Below are positions 25,751-35,505 of a DNA stretch of 53,645 nucleotides, in pieces. Origin of the DNA: JAGXTF01 sp038317095. GTDB lineage: Bacteria > Bacteroidota > Bacteroidia > NS11-12g > UBA955. A program made the translations under genes and the position numbers. How positions within the stretch are numbered: position 1 is the first letter of the stretch; each line of letters opens with the position of its first letter. Below the pieces are notes generated by a model, which did no database searches, was not told the DNA's origin, and was given only the letters and a program-made list of their open reading frames with translations. The stretch covers positions 1 through 53,645 of the forward strand of contig JBBQBB010000023.1 in assembly GCA_038317095.1 (NCBI GenBank). Reading direction: 5' to 3'.

Positions 25751-26427
25751 TTGCGGTAAAGCCAATTTGGTTTAAAAGTTTGTCACAGAGGCGTTTTTGA
25801 ATATGATATACCTCTTAATATTTGGGATTTACAGCTTCAGTTTGGGGTATTCAACATTCGATTTTTTTCGGTTGTGTTATTGCCAAAAACCACCTACTGA
25901 ATAGTTGTTTTGCTTAATGGCCAATTCCAATAATACCGCATGATGTTAGGCTATAATACCACACATTCGTGAGATAAAGAAAACTGGATATGTTGTAGAG
26001 ATAGCTGCAAAGCAAAGTACATGAGTATATAGCCAAAACCTAAATGAAGTCAACTCATATTTAGCCGGCTAATGCAATGCAAGCCCGTTGGAATTTTATA
26101 GTAATTCATTTTTTTGGTAACCAAAAAGATTTTGGCTCTGCATAATTTATTTGTAAATCTATTTGCTATACGGTGATTCACGGAGCAAATACAAGAGCCA
26201 CGCAGAGAGAGTGTGCCTCTGTGTATCTCTTTCCAGCATCTGTGAATCTCTGTGTAATATACTATTTGTTATATAGAAAAATTTTACCAATTTCTACCAC
26301 ATAACCAAAAAAATTACCACGGTGCGCTAAGATAAAAATAATTGTTATTCTATAAATTTGCAAAAAAGAATGAGCAAAACCTTTTGGGCAGAATTTATGA
26401 CTCCTCCGCTAAGGCCTATGTTAGCCA
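25751..26427. other. Intergenic stretch, 677 bp, with degenerate CTCTGTG repeats
   Basis: No gene is supported here. Near 26175-26262 there are several imperfect repeats of the CTCTGTGTATCTCT, CATCTGTGAATCTCTGTG and ACGGAGC/CACGCAGAGAG type. This is a purine/pyrimidine-biased noncoding pattern that recurs in intergenic DNA of many environmental bacteria. The rest is AT-rich and without hairpin terminators that I could confirm. Confidence 0.5.
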
Positions 26428-27429
26428 TCACTCTACCCTATGCTTCCTATTGCTGATAATATTTTCCACTGTCCATGTCTTGCGCAATACAAAATTCGAC
26501 TGCCTTTTATCGCAATTTGGCAAGGCACATATTCCGCAAGAAAAATCCAAACAGCCATCTGTATGGACAAACAATTCTACCTGCTCTCCAAACTTGTTTT
26601 TTACCAAATTTTCCAGCGCAGATACTTCTTCATGCGCTTCATTTACATTCAAATACCACGGCACGGTAATATGACAATCCAAATGCAAAATACTGCCGTA
26701 TTTTATAATTCTAAGATTGTGAAGGTCTACCCAATTTGGCCTGCGATTTAATTCCAAATATGCCACCATTTTTTGCAGTAATTTTTTATCGGTTTCATCC
26801 ATAATACCTGCAAGTGAAGCCCTAATTATTTTTATACCCGTATAAATAATGATACATGCAAAAATGAGTGCGAACACACTGTCCATCCACAAAATTCCTG
26901 TAACTTTAATAAAAATCAAACCTACGATGATACCCAAAGTACTCCATGTATCGGAATGTAAATGTTTGCCGCTAGATACCAAAGGAAGGGTATTCATCCT
27001 GCGGCCCAATTTTATAGCTCGCCAACCTACCCAATAATTAAATATAGCAGAAATGGCAATTAATAAAATTCCCAAATCCAACTTCTGAATTTCATGCGGT
27101 TTCCCTAGGTTTAGGATCGCCTCATAAACAATGATGCTGCCAGCAGATAATATTAAAATACCCTCTACAGCAGCAGAAAGAAATTCCACCTTTCCATGGC
27201 CGTAAGGATGATTGTCGTCCCTGGGAAGTGAACTTAAAATGAGACTGTATAAACCAAACAACCCTGTAACTACATTTACCGTACTTTCCAGCGCATCGGT
27301 AAGCACTGCAATGGAGTTTGTAAGCCACCAAGCAACCATCTTTATCCCAAACAACACAATGGCCGTAATACAAATTACGAACTGTGCGCGGATAATGGGT
27401 TTTTTACTTAAAGTATAAAAATCCATCAT
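26428..27429 (-). CDS. Cation diffusion facilitator (CDF) metal transporter with Cys-rich tail
   Basis: A 333-residue inner-membrane protein with six predicted helices. It has the CDF metal-site blocks LTDALESTVNVVTG in helix 2 and HLHSDTWSTLG in helix 5 (HxxxD), the intracellular HPYGHGKVE motif, and a C-terminal cytoplasmic dimerisation domain. Helix 2 has Asp then Ser where many zinc transporters have a second Asp, so metal choice may differ from YiiP. The extreme C-terminus has HTDGCLDFSCGICALPNC, four Cys in a spacing that could bind metal. The family exports Zn, Fe, Mn or Co by proton antiport. It is the last gene of a four-gene minus-strand unit; its start overlaps the stop of the 62-residue gene. 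Confidence 0.92.
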   Translation of the reverse strand: MMDFYTLSKKPIIRAQFVICITAIVLFGIKMVAWWLTNSIAVLTDALESTVNVVTGLFGLYSLILSSLPRDDNHPYGHGKVEFLSAAVEGILILSAGSIIVYEAILNLGKPHEIQKLDLGILLIAISAIFNYWVGWRAIKLGRRMNTLPLVSSGKHLHSDTWSTLGIIVGLIFIKVTGILWMDSVFALIFACIIIYTGIKIIRASLAGIMDETDKKLLQKMVAYLELNRRPNWVDLHNLRIIKYGSILHLDCHITVPWYLNVNEAHEEVSALENLVKNKFGEQVELFVHTDGCLDFSCGICALPNCDKRQSNFVLRKTWTVENIISNRKHRVE

Positions 27430-27614
27430 TTACCCGTGGAATATTTGCTATTTTTTTCGTTGGCTATTTTTTCTTTTTTCTTATAATTTTTCAATATAAA
27501 ATATGCCGCAGTAAATATAATTGCGGTGATAATTACCTCCCAAATAAACAAGGTAACCTTAAACGAATGTACTTCGGCATCTGTGGCCTTTGTGGTATGA
27601 TTTACATTTTCCAT
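27426..27614 (-). CDS. Small single-pass membrane protein
   Basis: A 62-residue protein with one hydrophobic helix (VTLFIWEVIITAIIFTAAYFIL, residues about 20-41) and a lysine-rich C-terminal tail. I do not recognise the family. It is supported by coupling: ATG 27614 lies inside the 3' end of the DUF4230 gene (13-bp overlap), and its TGA overlaps the ATG of the CDF gene by 4 bp. Position suggests it may assist the transporter or the DUF4230 protein, which is inference only. Confidence 0.6.
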   Translation of the reverse strand: MENVNHTTKATDAEVHSFKVTLFIWEVIITAIIFTAAYFILKNYKKKEKIANEKNSKYSTGK

Positions 27615-28195
27615 TGGTACGTTGCTTCTATGCCTAGCGTTAAATAATATTGGTTTAAGTGATCTTCTATATTTTTCTTAGCAAGTGCAATATTTGCTGT
27701 ATTCTTTTCCAATTTCTTTTTGGTTTCTGAATATAATTTTTGCACAGGTAATTTTAATTTATCATCTTTTTGAAAAACAAATACCCCATTTTTGGAAAAC
27801 TGCTGTAACCTATCCAACCTTATTTCTAAGCTGAGTAATACTGGTTTTTCAATTTCCACCACCACTTGTTTGTTTTTTTTCTTCACAATTTTTACATCGC
27901 TTTTAGAAAGTTTTGTGCCGTATTTTGCTACATAAGGAACTTCGACGTTCAAAGTACGTTCACCCAAAAAATCGCTTAAATCGTTCCAGAAACTTTTGGA
28001 AACATTGGTATTGCTTTCACTCAGCTTGGCATTGCCATCTACTTCTAAAACCGCCAGTTCTGCAATTTCCTTTACCAAAGTTGGGTTGTCTATGAATAAA
28101 TCTTGTGTCTCATTCCTACCCTTCCATTTTCCTAAAAAAAAACCCGCCACAATACCTACCAATAAAACCAACCAAATAATATTTCCCTTGTTCAT
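27602..28195 (-). CDS. DUF4230-type membrane-anchored protein
   Basis: A 197-residue protein with an N-terminal helix (IIWLVLLVGIVAGFFLG) and a periplasmic or cytoplasmic body starting ELAVLEVDG. It has alternating strands typical of DUF4230 (VEVPYVAKYGTKL, VVVEIEKPVLLSLEI), then a helical end. The family has no established function. It lies 9 bp after the YwqK-like gene and overlaps the small membrane protein, so all four genes appear to be one transcript. Confidence 0.7.
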   Translation of the reverse strand: MNKGNIIWLVLLVGIVAGFFLGKWKGRNETQDLFIDNPTLVKEIAELAVLEVDGNAKLSESNTNVSKSFWNDLSDFLGERTLNVEVPYVAKYGTKLSKSDVKIVKKKNKQVVVEIEKPVLLSLEIRLDRLQQFSKNGVFVFQKDDKLKLPVQKLYSETKKKLEKNTANIALAKKNIEDHLNQYYLTLGIEATYQWKM

Positions 28196-28204
28196 TCTTT
28201 TATA

Positions 28205-29365
28205 TTATTCTTGCAAAATAAACACATACGGCATTTGAATGCGGACTGGTACAATTTTCCCATTAAGCCTTTCTGGCTCATACCGTTGCATCTTTTTAAG
28301 CAACCGCATACTTTCCTTTTCTAAACCAAACCCCACTGGTACTATATTTTCCTCTGTTATGTTTTCCATCAGGCCATATGGGCCTATTGTAAACTCATAA
28401 ATTACGACTCCTTGTTGCCTCCATTGTATAGCTGTTTCCGGATATTCTTGATTGAGTCCCACAAATTCCATATATTTTTCAATACCCGGTGGATATTTGG
28501 CTTTGATTAACCTTGGTGGACAATCGTCACCTTTCCAATCTGCATCTGCCAAAGGATGTATACAATCATTCTGAATAACCTCACCATGGGCATAGTCATC
28601 CAATCTGGCTATTTTTCCGCTGTGTGTATACATCATGCAGCGTCCATGCAAAATACCTTTATTGTCATATTGTTCTGCATTGAACAAATTTCCCTCTTCA
28701 TAATACCATGAGTCTTTTTGAACAAAACCATGTGCATAAAGTGTTTTGCGTTGAATTTTTCCAGTTTGGTAATAACTTACAAGCAATCCGTCCAATGAAT
28801 CATTCGTATAATTACAAATTTGCAAGAGTTTACCGCTGGTATCATAAAATGAACTTTCGCCCTGCTTAATATTCTTCTGGTATGTATAAGTTCTAATTGT
28901 GCCGTTGTTGTACAAGCGTTTTGCCGCACCCGTTATGAGCCCAGAAAGGAACTCAACCTCCGAATATTTTTCGCCATTTTCATCATAAAACGTCCATAAT
29001 CCTTCATTCCAAGAATTTTTGATTTCACCTTTTGACCTTACATTTCCATTGGGCCAAAAACGTTGAATCTCACAATTTCTTAAATCAAAACCTAGGTTTA
29101 TAGGATATTGGCCTTTTTCTATCAAGCCTTTGGGACTTCTAGACCGCGTTTCGAAATATACCGTATCACTAAAGTCAAAAATTTCAACTTCATAGGTAGC
29201 ACCTTTTTCCTTGGCAACTTCTTTATAATTGTTGTCTACAAAAACCAACCGATGCCCCCTAGCTTGCCCATGCAAGGCAGAAAACTGCAAAACACCAAAA
29301 ATTGTGCAAACCAATGCTGCCTTAACTGCCCCTCCCATATCGAATTCAAATTTAACCATGTCCAT
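28205..29365 (-). CDS. Secreted YwqK/MORN-type repeat protein with TonB-like C-terminus
   Basis: A 386-residue protein with a signal peptide ending at SALHGQ. From about residue 95 to 270 there are tandem short beta-hairpin repeats of the MORN/YwqK type (RFWPNGNVRSKGEIKNSWNEGLWTFYDENGEKYSE, RLYNNGTIRTYTY, YYQTGKIQRKTLY, YEEGNLFNAEQYDNKG, YTHSGKIARLDDYAHGE). The last 90 residues resemble a TonB C-terminal domain (YPETAIQWRQQGVVIYEFTIGPYGLMENITEENIVPVGFG). This combination is common in Bacteroidota, and the function is not established. It is the first gene of the CDF unit, and a -7 element is visible 52 bp upstream. Confidence 0.75.
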   Translation of the reverse strand: MDMVKFEFDMGGAVKAALVCTIFGVLQFSALHGQARGHRLVFVDNNYKEVAKEKGATYEVEIFDFSDTVYFETRSRSPKGLIEKGQYPINLGFDLRNCEIQRFWPNGNVRSKGEIKNSWNEGLWTFYDENGEKYSEVEFLSGLITGAAKRLYNNGTIRTYTYQKNIKQGESSFYDTSGKLLQICNYTNDSLDGLLVSYYQTGKIQRKTLYAHGFVQKDSWYYEEGNLFNAEQYDNKGILHGRCMMYTHSGKIARLDDYAHGEVIQNDCIHPLADADWKGDDCPPRLIKAKYPPGIEKYMEFVGLNQEYPETAIQWRQQGVVIYEFTIGPYGLMENITEENIVPVGFGLEKESMRLLKKMQRYEPERLNGKIVPVRIQMPYVFILQE

Positions 29366-29416
29366 ACCGAAATTGCAAATGCGGTACCACTTTTTATTGG
29401 ATTATACCGTTCAATA

Positions 29417-29424
29417 CAAAAATA
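29417..29424 (-). promoter_or_regulatory. -7 element for the YwqK-DUF4230-CDF operon
   Basis: Read on the minus strand this is TATTTTTG, an exact TANNTTTG, 52 bp upstream of ATG 29365. No convincing -33 TTTG was found at the expected distance, so confidence is moderate. Confidence 0.4.
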
Positions 29425-29610
29425 TTACGCTGGTGTCTTCGAAATTAGGATAAATAAACACCCGATTTTTGGTGTCAGATGCGGATAAATACTGGCACTT
29501 TGGTATTTTTCGAACCCATTGAAAAAAGAACAATTAACCTTTCTATAATTGTTAGAATTAAATTAATATACGTTCAAAATTCAAAACAATATTCCTAAAT
29601 TGCGGGCAGT

Positions 29611-30972
29611 ATGAATCCAAATGAATTTATAGAATCAAACAAAGACCGTTTTTTGTCCGAACTATTCGATTTACTCCGCATACCTAGCATTAGTGCAGAC
29701 TCTGCCTTTGCTGAAGATATGCAAAGATGTGCCAAAGCAGTAGCAGCGCATTTAACCGCCGCTGGTGCAGACAATGTAAGTATACAACAGACCAAAGGCC
29801 ACCCTATAGTATATGGCGAAAAAATACTAAACCCTGCCTTGCCCACCGTTTTAATTTATGGGCATTACGATGTGCAACCCAGCGCACCGGATAATTTATG
29901 GACCACACCCGCCTTTGAACCCACCGTGCGCGATGGTAAAATCTATGCCCGTGGAAGCGCCGATGATAAAGGTCAATTTTTTATGCATGTAAAAGCATTT
30001 GAAACCATGATGCAAACACACACTTTGTATTGCAATATAAAATTTATGATTGAAGGTGAAGAGGAAGTAGGTAGCAGCAACTTAGGCCCTTTTTGCATTG
30101 AAAATAAAGAAAAACTCAAGGCCGATGTGATTTTAATTAGTGACACCTCTATGGTTGCAAATGATATTCCCAGTATTGACGTTGGCTTGCGTGGATTAAG
30201 TTATGTGGAAGTAGAAGTTACTGGCCCCAACCGAGATTTGCACAGTGGAGTGTACGGCGGTGCCGTAGCGAACCCCATAAACATATTGTGCAAAATGATT
30301 GCCCAAATGCACGATGACAACCGTCAAATAAATATCCCTGGATTTTATGACGATGTGCTTGAAACATCCTCAGAAGATCGAGCAGCAATGGCTTTGATTC
30401 CTTTTGATAAACAGGAATATATGGACGATTTGGGGGTGAATGATCTTTTGGGCGAAAATGGATTTAGTCCCATTGAGCAAACAGGTATTCGGCCGACACT
30501 TGATGTAAATGGTATATGGGGAGGTTATATTGGAGAAGGATCAAAAACTGTTTTGCCATCTAAAGCTTCCGCCAAAATATCCATGAGATTGGTGCCAAAC
30601 CAAAACAGTGAAAAAATTACCCAACTCTTTCAGAAATATTTCGAATCCATAGCTCCAACAAGCGTAAAAGTAGTCGTTAAACCTCACCATGGTGGTGAAC
30701 CAGTGCTAACACCTACAGACAGTCATGCCTACCGCAGTGCCGCAGCAGCCATGCGCGATACCTTTGGAAAAGACCCAATACCTACGCGCGGAGGCGGGAG
30801 CATTCCCATTGTCGCATTGTTTGAAAAAGAACTACAAACCAAAGTGGTTTTAATGGGATTTGGATTGGATAGTGATGCCTTACATTCTCCCAATGAACAT
30901 TATGGAATCTTTAATTATTTAAAAGGGATAGAAACCATTCCACGATTCTTTTTTCATTTTTCACAACAATAA
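29611..30972 (+). CDS. M20-family dipeptidase
   Basis: A 453-residue cytosolic metallopeptidase, full length for M20 dipeptidases. Metal and catalytic motifs are visible: YGHYDVQP, GSADDKGQF, the catalytic EGEEEVGS, ISDTSM, and HSPNEHYG near the C-terminus. A dimerisation (lid) domain lies between about 200 and 330 (LRGLSYVEVEVTG, LHSGVYGG). It hydrolyses dipeptides or related amides; the exact substrate cannot be read. Intergenic DNA upstream is AT-rich, and CTAAATTG near 29595 could be a weak -7. The (p)ppGpp gene follows 34 bp later and may be co-transcribed. Confidence 0.93.
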   Translation: MNPNEFIESNKDRFLSELFDLLRIPSISADSAFAEDMQRCAKAVAAHLTAAGADNVSIQQTKGHPIVYGEKILNPALPTVLIYGHYDVQPSAPDNLWTTPAFEPTVRDGKIYARGSADDKGQFFMHVKAFETMMQTHTLYCNIKFMIEGEEEVGSSNLGPFCIENKEKLKADVILISDTSMVANDIPSIDVGLRGLSYVEVEVTGPNRDLHSGVYGGAVANPINILCKMIAQMHDDNRQINIPGFYDDVLETSSEDRAAMALIPFDKQEYMDDLGVNDLLGENGFSPIEQTGIRPTLDVNGIWGGYIGEGSKTVLPSKASAKISMRLVPNQNSEKITQLFQKYFESIAPTSVKVVVKPHHGGEPVLTPTDSHAYRSAAAAMRDTFGKDPIPTRGGGSIPIVALFEKELQTKVVLMGFGLDSDALHSPNEHYGIFNYLKGIETIPRFFFHFSQQ

Positions 30973-31006
30973 AAATCAATTTTCTATACACAGTTAGAAA
31001 AATAAA

Positions 31007-33229
31007 ATGGCATTATTAGAAGGAGTTGCATACGCCAGATATCGCGCAGAGTTGTTGAAACAATATCGTCTATTGTTGCGTTCGTTGGGCAAAGAAGTAC
31101 CGCGTGATAAAATAAAACAAGTGCGCAATGCTTTTGACTTAGCCGCCAAATCGCATGAAGGTACAATCAGAAAGAGTGGCGAACCCTATATTTTCCACCC
31201 ACTTGCTGTTGCCCAGATTGCAGTTGGCGAACTTGGCTTGGGGGTAACATCGGCAATTTGCGCTTTGTTGCACGATGTGGTTGAAGATACGGAAGTTACC
31301 CTAGAAGACATTGAGGAAACTTTTGGCCCTAAAGTAGCTTCCATTATTGATGGATTAACGAAAATATCAAATGTTTTTGATACAGTAGACAAAGACAGCA
31401 GTATACAAGCAGAAAATTTCAAAAAAATGCTGTTGACCTTGGGTGAAGATTTACGGGTAATTCTTATCAAATTGTGTGATCGCTTACACAACATGCGCAC
31501 TTTGGGTTCTGTAGGTGAAAAAACAAGGCTAAAAATCGCTTCAGAAACGCTTTATATTTATGCTCCATTGGCTCACAGATTGGGATTGAATGCTGTTAAA
31601 ACAGAAATGGAAGATTTGTCGCTAAAATTTACAGAACCCACCCTTTTTCGAGAAATTACGGGTAAAATTGCAGAATCAAAAAACTCAAGACAAAAATATA
31701 TCAAAGAATTTATCGAACCTATCAGCGATGAATTGTCTCGCACGGGGTTAAACATTGCTGAAATTAAGGGTAGGCCCAAAAGTATATTTAGTATTTCACA
31801 AAAAATGAAAAAACAAAATATACCTTTCGAACAGGTTTTTGATGTTTTTGCCGTTCGCATTATTGTAGATTCACCTTACTTTTTAGAAAAAGCAGATTGC
31901 TGGAAAGTGTATTCTATTATTTCTGACAAATACAGGTCACATACCAGTAGACTCCGCGATTGGTTGAGCCACCCCAAAAGCAATGGTTATGAGGCATTGC
32001 ATACCACAGTTTTAGGCCCAAAAGGCAAATGGGTTGAAGTGCAAATTCGCAGCAAACGCATGGAAGATGTAGCCGAAAGAGGATTGGCGGCGCATTGGAA
32101 ATACAAACAAGGCCACCAAGGTCAAACACCGCAGGATAGGGCTTTTGAAAATTGGTTGAGTTTGGTAAAGGAAACATTAGAAAACAAAGAATTAAGTGCC
32201 TTGGATTTGGTCAGTGAATTTAAACATTCCGTACTGGGTGAAGAAATTTATATGTTTACACCCAAGGGTGATGTAAAGAATCTACCTGTAGGTGCCACGG
32301 CATTGGATTTTGCATTTGCCATACATACAGAAGTGGGTAAATGCACTATAGGTGCAAAAGTAAACAACAAATTGGTGCCCTTAAACACCGTATTAAAAAA
32401 TGGAGATATTATAGAAATTCTCACTACGCAAAAACCAAGGGTAAGCGCAGATTGGTTGAGTATTGTAAAAACAGGTAGAGCCAAAAGCAAAATTCGGGAA
32501 TACTTTCGCACAGAAAAAACCAAACAAGCCTCAATGGGAAAAGAGGTTATGGCTCGCAAGTTTAAGAATCAAGGTGTATTGTTCAATGAAATCAACATTG
32601 GAAAATTGGTTAAGTTTTTTAAATTTAGTACACCCAGTGAATTGTTCCATGCCATTGCATTAGGTGAAGTTAAATCTGATAAAATAAAACTTGTTGATAT
32701 CATAAATGCTGAAATAAAAATACCAGAAATACCTACTACCCGCAAAAAACCTGTAAAAACCACAAAAGCCAAAACAAGTTTAATCGTTATTGGCGATGAT
32801 TTTGAGATGGATTATTCATTGGCAAAATGCTGCAATCCGTTGCCTGGTGATCCCATATTTGGTTTTGTAACGGTAGGCGAAGGGGTGAAAATTCACCGCA
32901 CAAGTTGCCCCAATGCAACACGTTTAATGAGTCAATATGGATACCGAATTATTGCAACCCAATGGCGTACTGATGGATATACGAAACCTTTTGATGTTAA
33001 ATTGTCCGTTAATGGAATTGATGATGTAGGAATTGTAAGTAAAATTACGGATGTAATTTCCAAAGATATGGAGGTAAATATGAAAGCCATTAATATACAA
33101 GCAAAAGAAGACGGAACCTTTGAAGGTCGTTTGGATGTTATGCTTCACAATGTGGGACACTTGGAAGAATTGATGGATAAATTGCGCGAAACCCATCAGT
33201 ATATTGATGTAAAAAGGTTGGATGATTGA
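31007..33229 (+). CDS. Bifunctional (p)ppGpp synthetase/hydrolase
   Basis: A 740-residue RelA/SpoT-family enzyme with all standard domains. The HD hydrolase domain (about 40-190) has YIFHP (His64) and the HDVVEDT core (His89, Asp90, Glu93, Asp94), so hydrolysis should be active. The synthetase domain (about 230-360) has GRPKSIFSI, AVRIIVDSP and NGYEALHTTV. A TGS domain follows (EIYMFTPKGDVKNLPVGATALDFAF), then CCNPLPGDPI in the zinc-finger/helical part and a C-terminal ACT domain (IDDVGIVSKITDVIS). It sets levels of the stringent-response alarmone in the cytosol. Only one such long protein is present here; the window cannot show whether small synthetases exist. Confidence 0.96.
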   Translation: MALLEGVAYARYRAELLKQYRLLLRSLGKEVPRDKIKQVRNAFDLAAKSHEGTIRKSGEPYIFHPLAVAQIAVGELGLGVTSAICALLHDVVEDTEVTLEDIEETFGPKVASIIDGLTKISNVFDTVDKDSSIQAENFKKMLLTLGEDLRVILIKLCDRLHNMRTLGSVGEKTRLKIASETLYIYAPLAHRLGLNAVKTEMEDLSLKFTEPTLFREITGKIAESKNSRQKYIKEFIEPISDELSRTGLNIAEIKGRPKSIFSISQKMKKQNIPFEQVFDVFAVRIIVDSPYFLEKADCWKVYSIISDKYRSHTSRLRDWLSHPKSNGYEALHTTVLGPKGKWVEVQIRSKRMEDVAERGLAAHWKYKQGHQGQTPQDRAFENWLSLVKETLENKELSALDLVSEFKHSVLGEEIYMFTPKGDVKNLPVGATALDFAFAIHTEVGKCTIGAKVNNKLVPLNTVLKNGDIIEILTTQKPRVSADWLSIVKTGRAKSKIREYFRTEKTKQASMGKEVMARKFKNQGVLFNEINIGKLVKFFKFSTPSELFHAIALGEVKSDKIKLVDIINAEIKIPEIPTTRKKPVKTTKAKTSLIVIGDDFEMDYSLAKCCNPLPGDPIFGFVTVGEGVKIHRTSCPNATRLMSQYGYRIIATQWRTDGYTKPFDVKLSVNGIDDVGIVSKITDVISKDMEVNMKAINIQAKEDGTFEGRLDVMLHNVGHLEELMDKLRETHQYIDVKRLDD

Positions 33230-33379
33230 TTTATATTTCATTAAAAAAAACAGTTTATTGAAGACTTCCAAGAAAATTTTAAATCTGTTTAAAAACTCTT
33301 TTTTTTCGATTCAAATTCATACATTCCATTTTAGTATTATTGCTTTTTCCCTATTTTATTTTTACCGCAAAACACCCTT

Positions 33380-34417
33380 TCAAAACCTTACATAACCATA
33401 AATAATTTCTACTGGAATTTCATCTTTACCTGCAGTACCATTTGTACCATTAGCCCCTACTTCACCATCCCTAGCTCGGGTTCCTGTTTTTGCCAAGCCC
33501 CCTTGTCCACCTTTGCCACCAGATCCTCCTTTGCCAACTGTGCCTGCAGCATTTTGTACCTCTAAGTATTTTATAAAATCTTTGGCAGCTGAATCAATAT
33601 AAATTTTAATTGTCCCGCCTGCACCACCATCGCCACCTTTGCCACCATCTCCGCCATTTGTACCACTTCCTATAGAACCTTTGTCATTTTCGTCAAAGCC
33701 ATCTACACCCGTTCCTCCCGAGCCGCCGGAGCCACCTATTCCACCATTTGATTTTAAAATTAATTTCCCATATTTTTCAGCAATAAAAGTGGTTTTTACA
33801 TTTCCACCTTTTTCAGAGACTGCTCTAACTGCAAATAAATCATACCCAAATTTTTGATAAAACGAGTCGTCATGCACTTTATAAACTGAAACCTCTGCAT
33901 CCGACCCATTAGAACCAGAAGTGCCATTATCGCCATCTTTTCCGGTAGCTATCGCGGTTCCAAAAACACGAATCGGAATTATTCTTGATGCACCATTTTT
34001 TCCATTTTTGCCATTTTCACCGCTAAAATTCCACGATACAATGCCTTCATAATTGAGAAAAAATTCAATACTGTCTTTTAAACTTGGCTTTTTTACTGGT
34101 GAAACTGTAATTTTTACGCTGCGATTCACGATTAAATCATCGGTTGTATCTATAAAAACCACCCCAGATTCTTGCCATCCGCCTACCACATCCACATTGT
34201 AATAGTTGATGCTGTATTTTCCTTTGAGAAATCCTTTTGTAATTACCTTTTTATCATTCTTATCTATGGCAACCACGCCAAAACCCACTGCAGATCCAGG
34301 TTTTAATTGTGCATCTTTATCATAAATACAGCGTATGGATTTAAATTGTTTTGAACTGCTGCAACTGAAAACAAATAAGCAAGTCAAAAACATGAAAAGA
34401 AAAAAGGGAAATTTCAT
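33380..34417 (-). CDS. Gly-rich (collagen-like) lipoprotein
   Basis: From ATG 34417 the product has 345 residues with a lipoprotein signal (FLFMFLTCLFVFSC, lipobox VFSC). The frame is open further to 34510, but that start would bury the signal. An Ig-like beta region (about 25-130) is followed by Gly/Asn/Asp-rich segments such as NGKNGKNGAS, KDGDNGTSGSNGSD, GGIGGSGGSGGTGVDG, GGDGGKGGDGGAGG and GKGGSGGKGGQGGLA. Many are GxY-like triplets that could make a collagen-like or polyglycine structure. It is probably outer-membrane-anchored. Convergent with the (p)ppGpp gene. Confidence 0.75.
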   Translation of the reverse strand: MKFPFFLFMFLTCLFVFSCSSSKQFKSIRCIYDKDAQLKPGSAVGFGVVAIDKNDKKVITKGFLKGKYSINYYNVDVVGGWQESGVVFIDTTDDLIVNRSVKITVSPVKKPSLKDSIEFFLNYEGIVSWNFSGENGKNGKNGASRIIPIRVFGTAIATGKDGDNGTSGSNGSDAEVSVYKVHDDSFYQKFGYDLFAVRAVSEKGGNVKTTFIAEKYGKLILKSNGGIGGSGGSGGTGVDGFDENDKGSIGSGTNGGDGGKGGDGGAGGTIKIYIDSAAKDFIKYLEVQNAAGTVGKGGSGGKGGQGGLAKTGTRARDGEVGANGTNGTAGKDEIPVEIIYGYVRF

Positions 34418-34572
34418 GATGCAAAAATATGGATAAGGTTTAAATATTCTAAAATTAAAACCACTAGATATTGTAATACTATTTTTGGGTTGGTCTATTA
34501 CGGTCAACATTTTATCAAAATCAATAGTTCATATCTATTTTTTTCATTATGTTTGAAATTCAATACAAAACC

Positions 34573-35505
34573 ATGGAAAATCTCGTAGCCATTATCATTG
34601 CAATGCTTGTAGTCATTGTGATTCTTAAAAGTGTAAAAGTAGTGCCTCAACAGTCGGCATTTGTAATGCAACGATTGGGAAAATACCACCAAACGCTAGA
34701 ACCCGGTATCAGTTTTATCATTCCTTTTTTAGACAGTGTTGCTTACAAGCACTCCCTCAAAGAAATTGCGATGGACATTCCAGAACAAATATGCATAACC
34801 AAAGACAATGTTCAAGTTGCAGTGGATGGCGTTATTTTTATCCAAGTTGTAGAGGCGATGAAGGCATCTTATGGCATTACCAATTACAAATTTGCGGTAA
34901 TGCAACTTGCCCAAACCACCATGCGCAGTGAAATTGGGAAAATTGATTTAGACAAAGCTTTTGAAGAAAGGGGAAATATAAATCGCGCAGTGGTAATGTC
35001 TATAGACGAAGCCAGTATTGGATGGGGTGTTAAAATTTTGCGTTATGAAATAAAAAACATCACTCCACCTAAAACGGTTTTAATTGCTATGGAAAAACAA
35101 ATGCAAGCAGAACGCGAAAAACGTGCTGTGATTTTACAATCAGAAGGTGAAAAACAATCTGCCATAAACCAAGCAGAAGGGCAAAAGCAGAAAGTGGTAT
35201 TGGAATCTGAGGCGCAACGTCAATTGGCTATGAACCAAGCAGAAGGGCAAGCTCAAGCAATTAAAGCGGTAGCAGAAGCAACCGCTGACGGATTGCGATC
35301 TGTGGCTGCAGCTTTGCAAGAAAAAGGCGGAATGGAAGCTGTGCAATTGCGGGTTGCTGAGCAATTGGTAGAGCAATACGGCAAATTAGCGAAAACCACC
35401 AATACCATGATTTTACCAGCCAATTTTGGCGATATGGGCAGCATGATTACCGCAGCAATGAGTGTGATTAAAAACCAAACCGATTTAAATTCTAATAAAA
35501 AATGA
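34573..35505 (+). CDS. SPFH/band-7 protein (paraslipin-type)
   Basis: From ATG 34573 the product has 310 residues; the frame is open from 34549. One N-terminal membrane segment (about 2-20) is followed by the SPFH domain (VVPQQSAFVMQRLGKYHQTLEPGISFIIPF to YEIKNITPP) and a C-terminal coiled coil (QMQAEREKRAVILQSEGEKQSAINQAEGQKQK) in which NQAEGQ repeats. These proteins form membrane-associated rings in lipid-ordered regions and usually pair with NfeD. Here the NfeD gene begins in the stop codon (ATGA, 4-bp overlap), so they are clearly a working pair. Confidence 0.93.
   Translation: MENLVAIIIAMLVVIVILKSVKVVPQQSAFVMQRLGKYHQTLEPGISFIIPFLDSVAYKHSLKEIAMDIPEQICITKDNVQVAVDGVIFIQVVEAMKASYGITNYKFAVMQLAQTTMRSEIGKIDLDKAFEERGNINRAVVMSIDEASIGWGVKILRYEIKNITPPKTVLIAMEKQMQAEREKRAVILQSEGEKQSAINQAEGQKQKVVLESEAQRQLAMNQAEGQAQAIKAVAEATADGLRSVAAALQEKGGMEAVQLRVAEQLVEQYGKLAKTTNTMILPANFGDMGSMITAAMSVIKNQTDLNSNKK

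Noticed and set aside
26342..26674. 110-residue plus-strand open frame
   Set aside because: It mostly overlaps the CDF transporter on the opposite strand, whose membrane and Cys motifs are clear.
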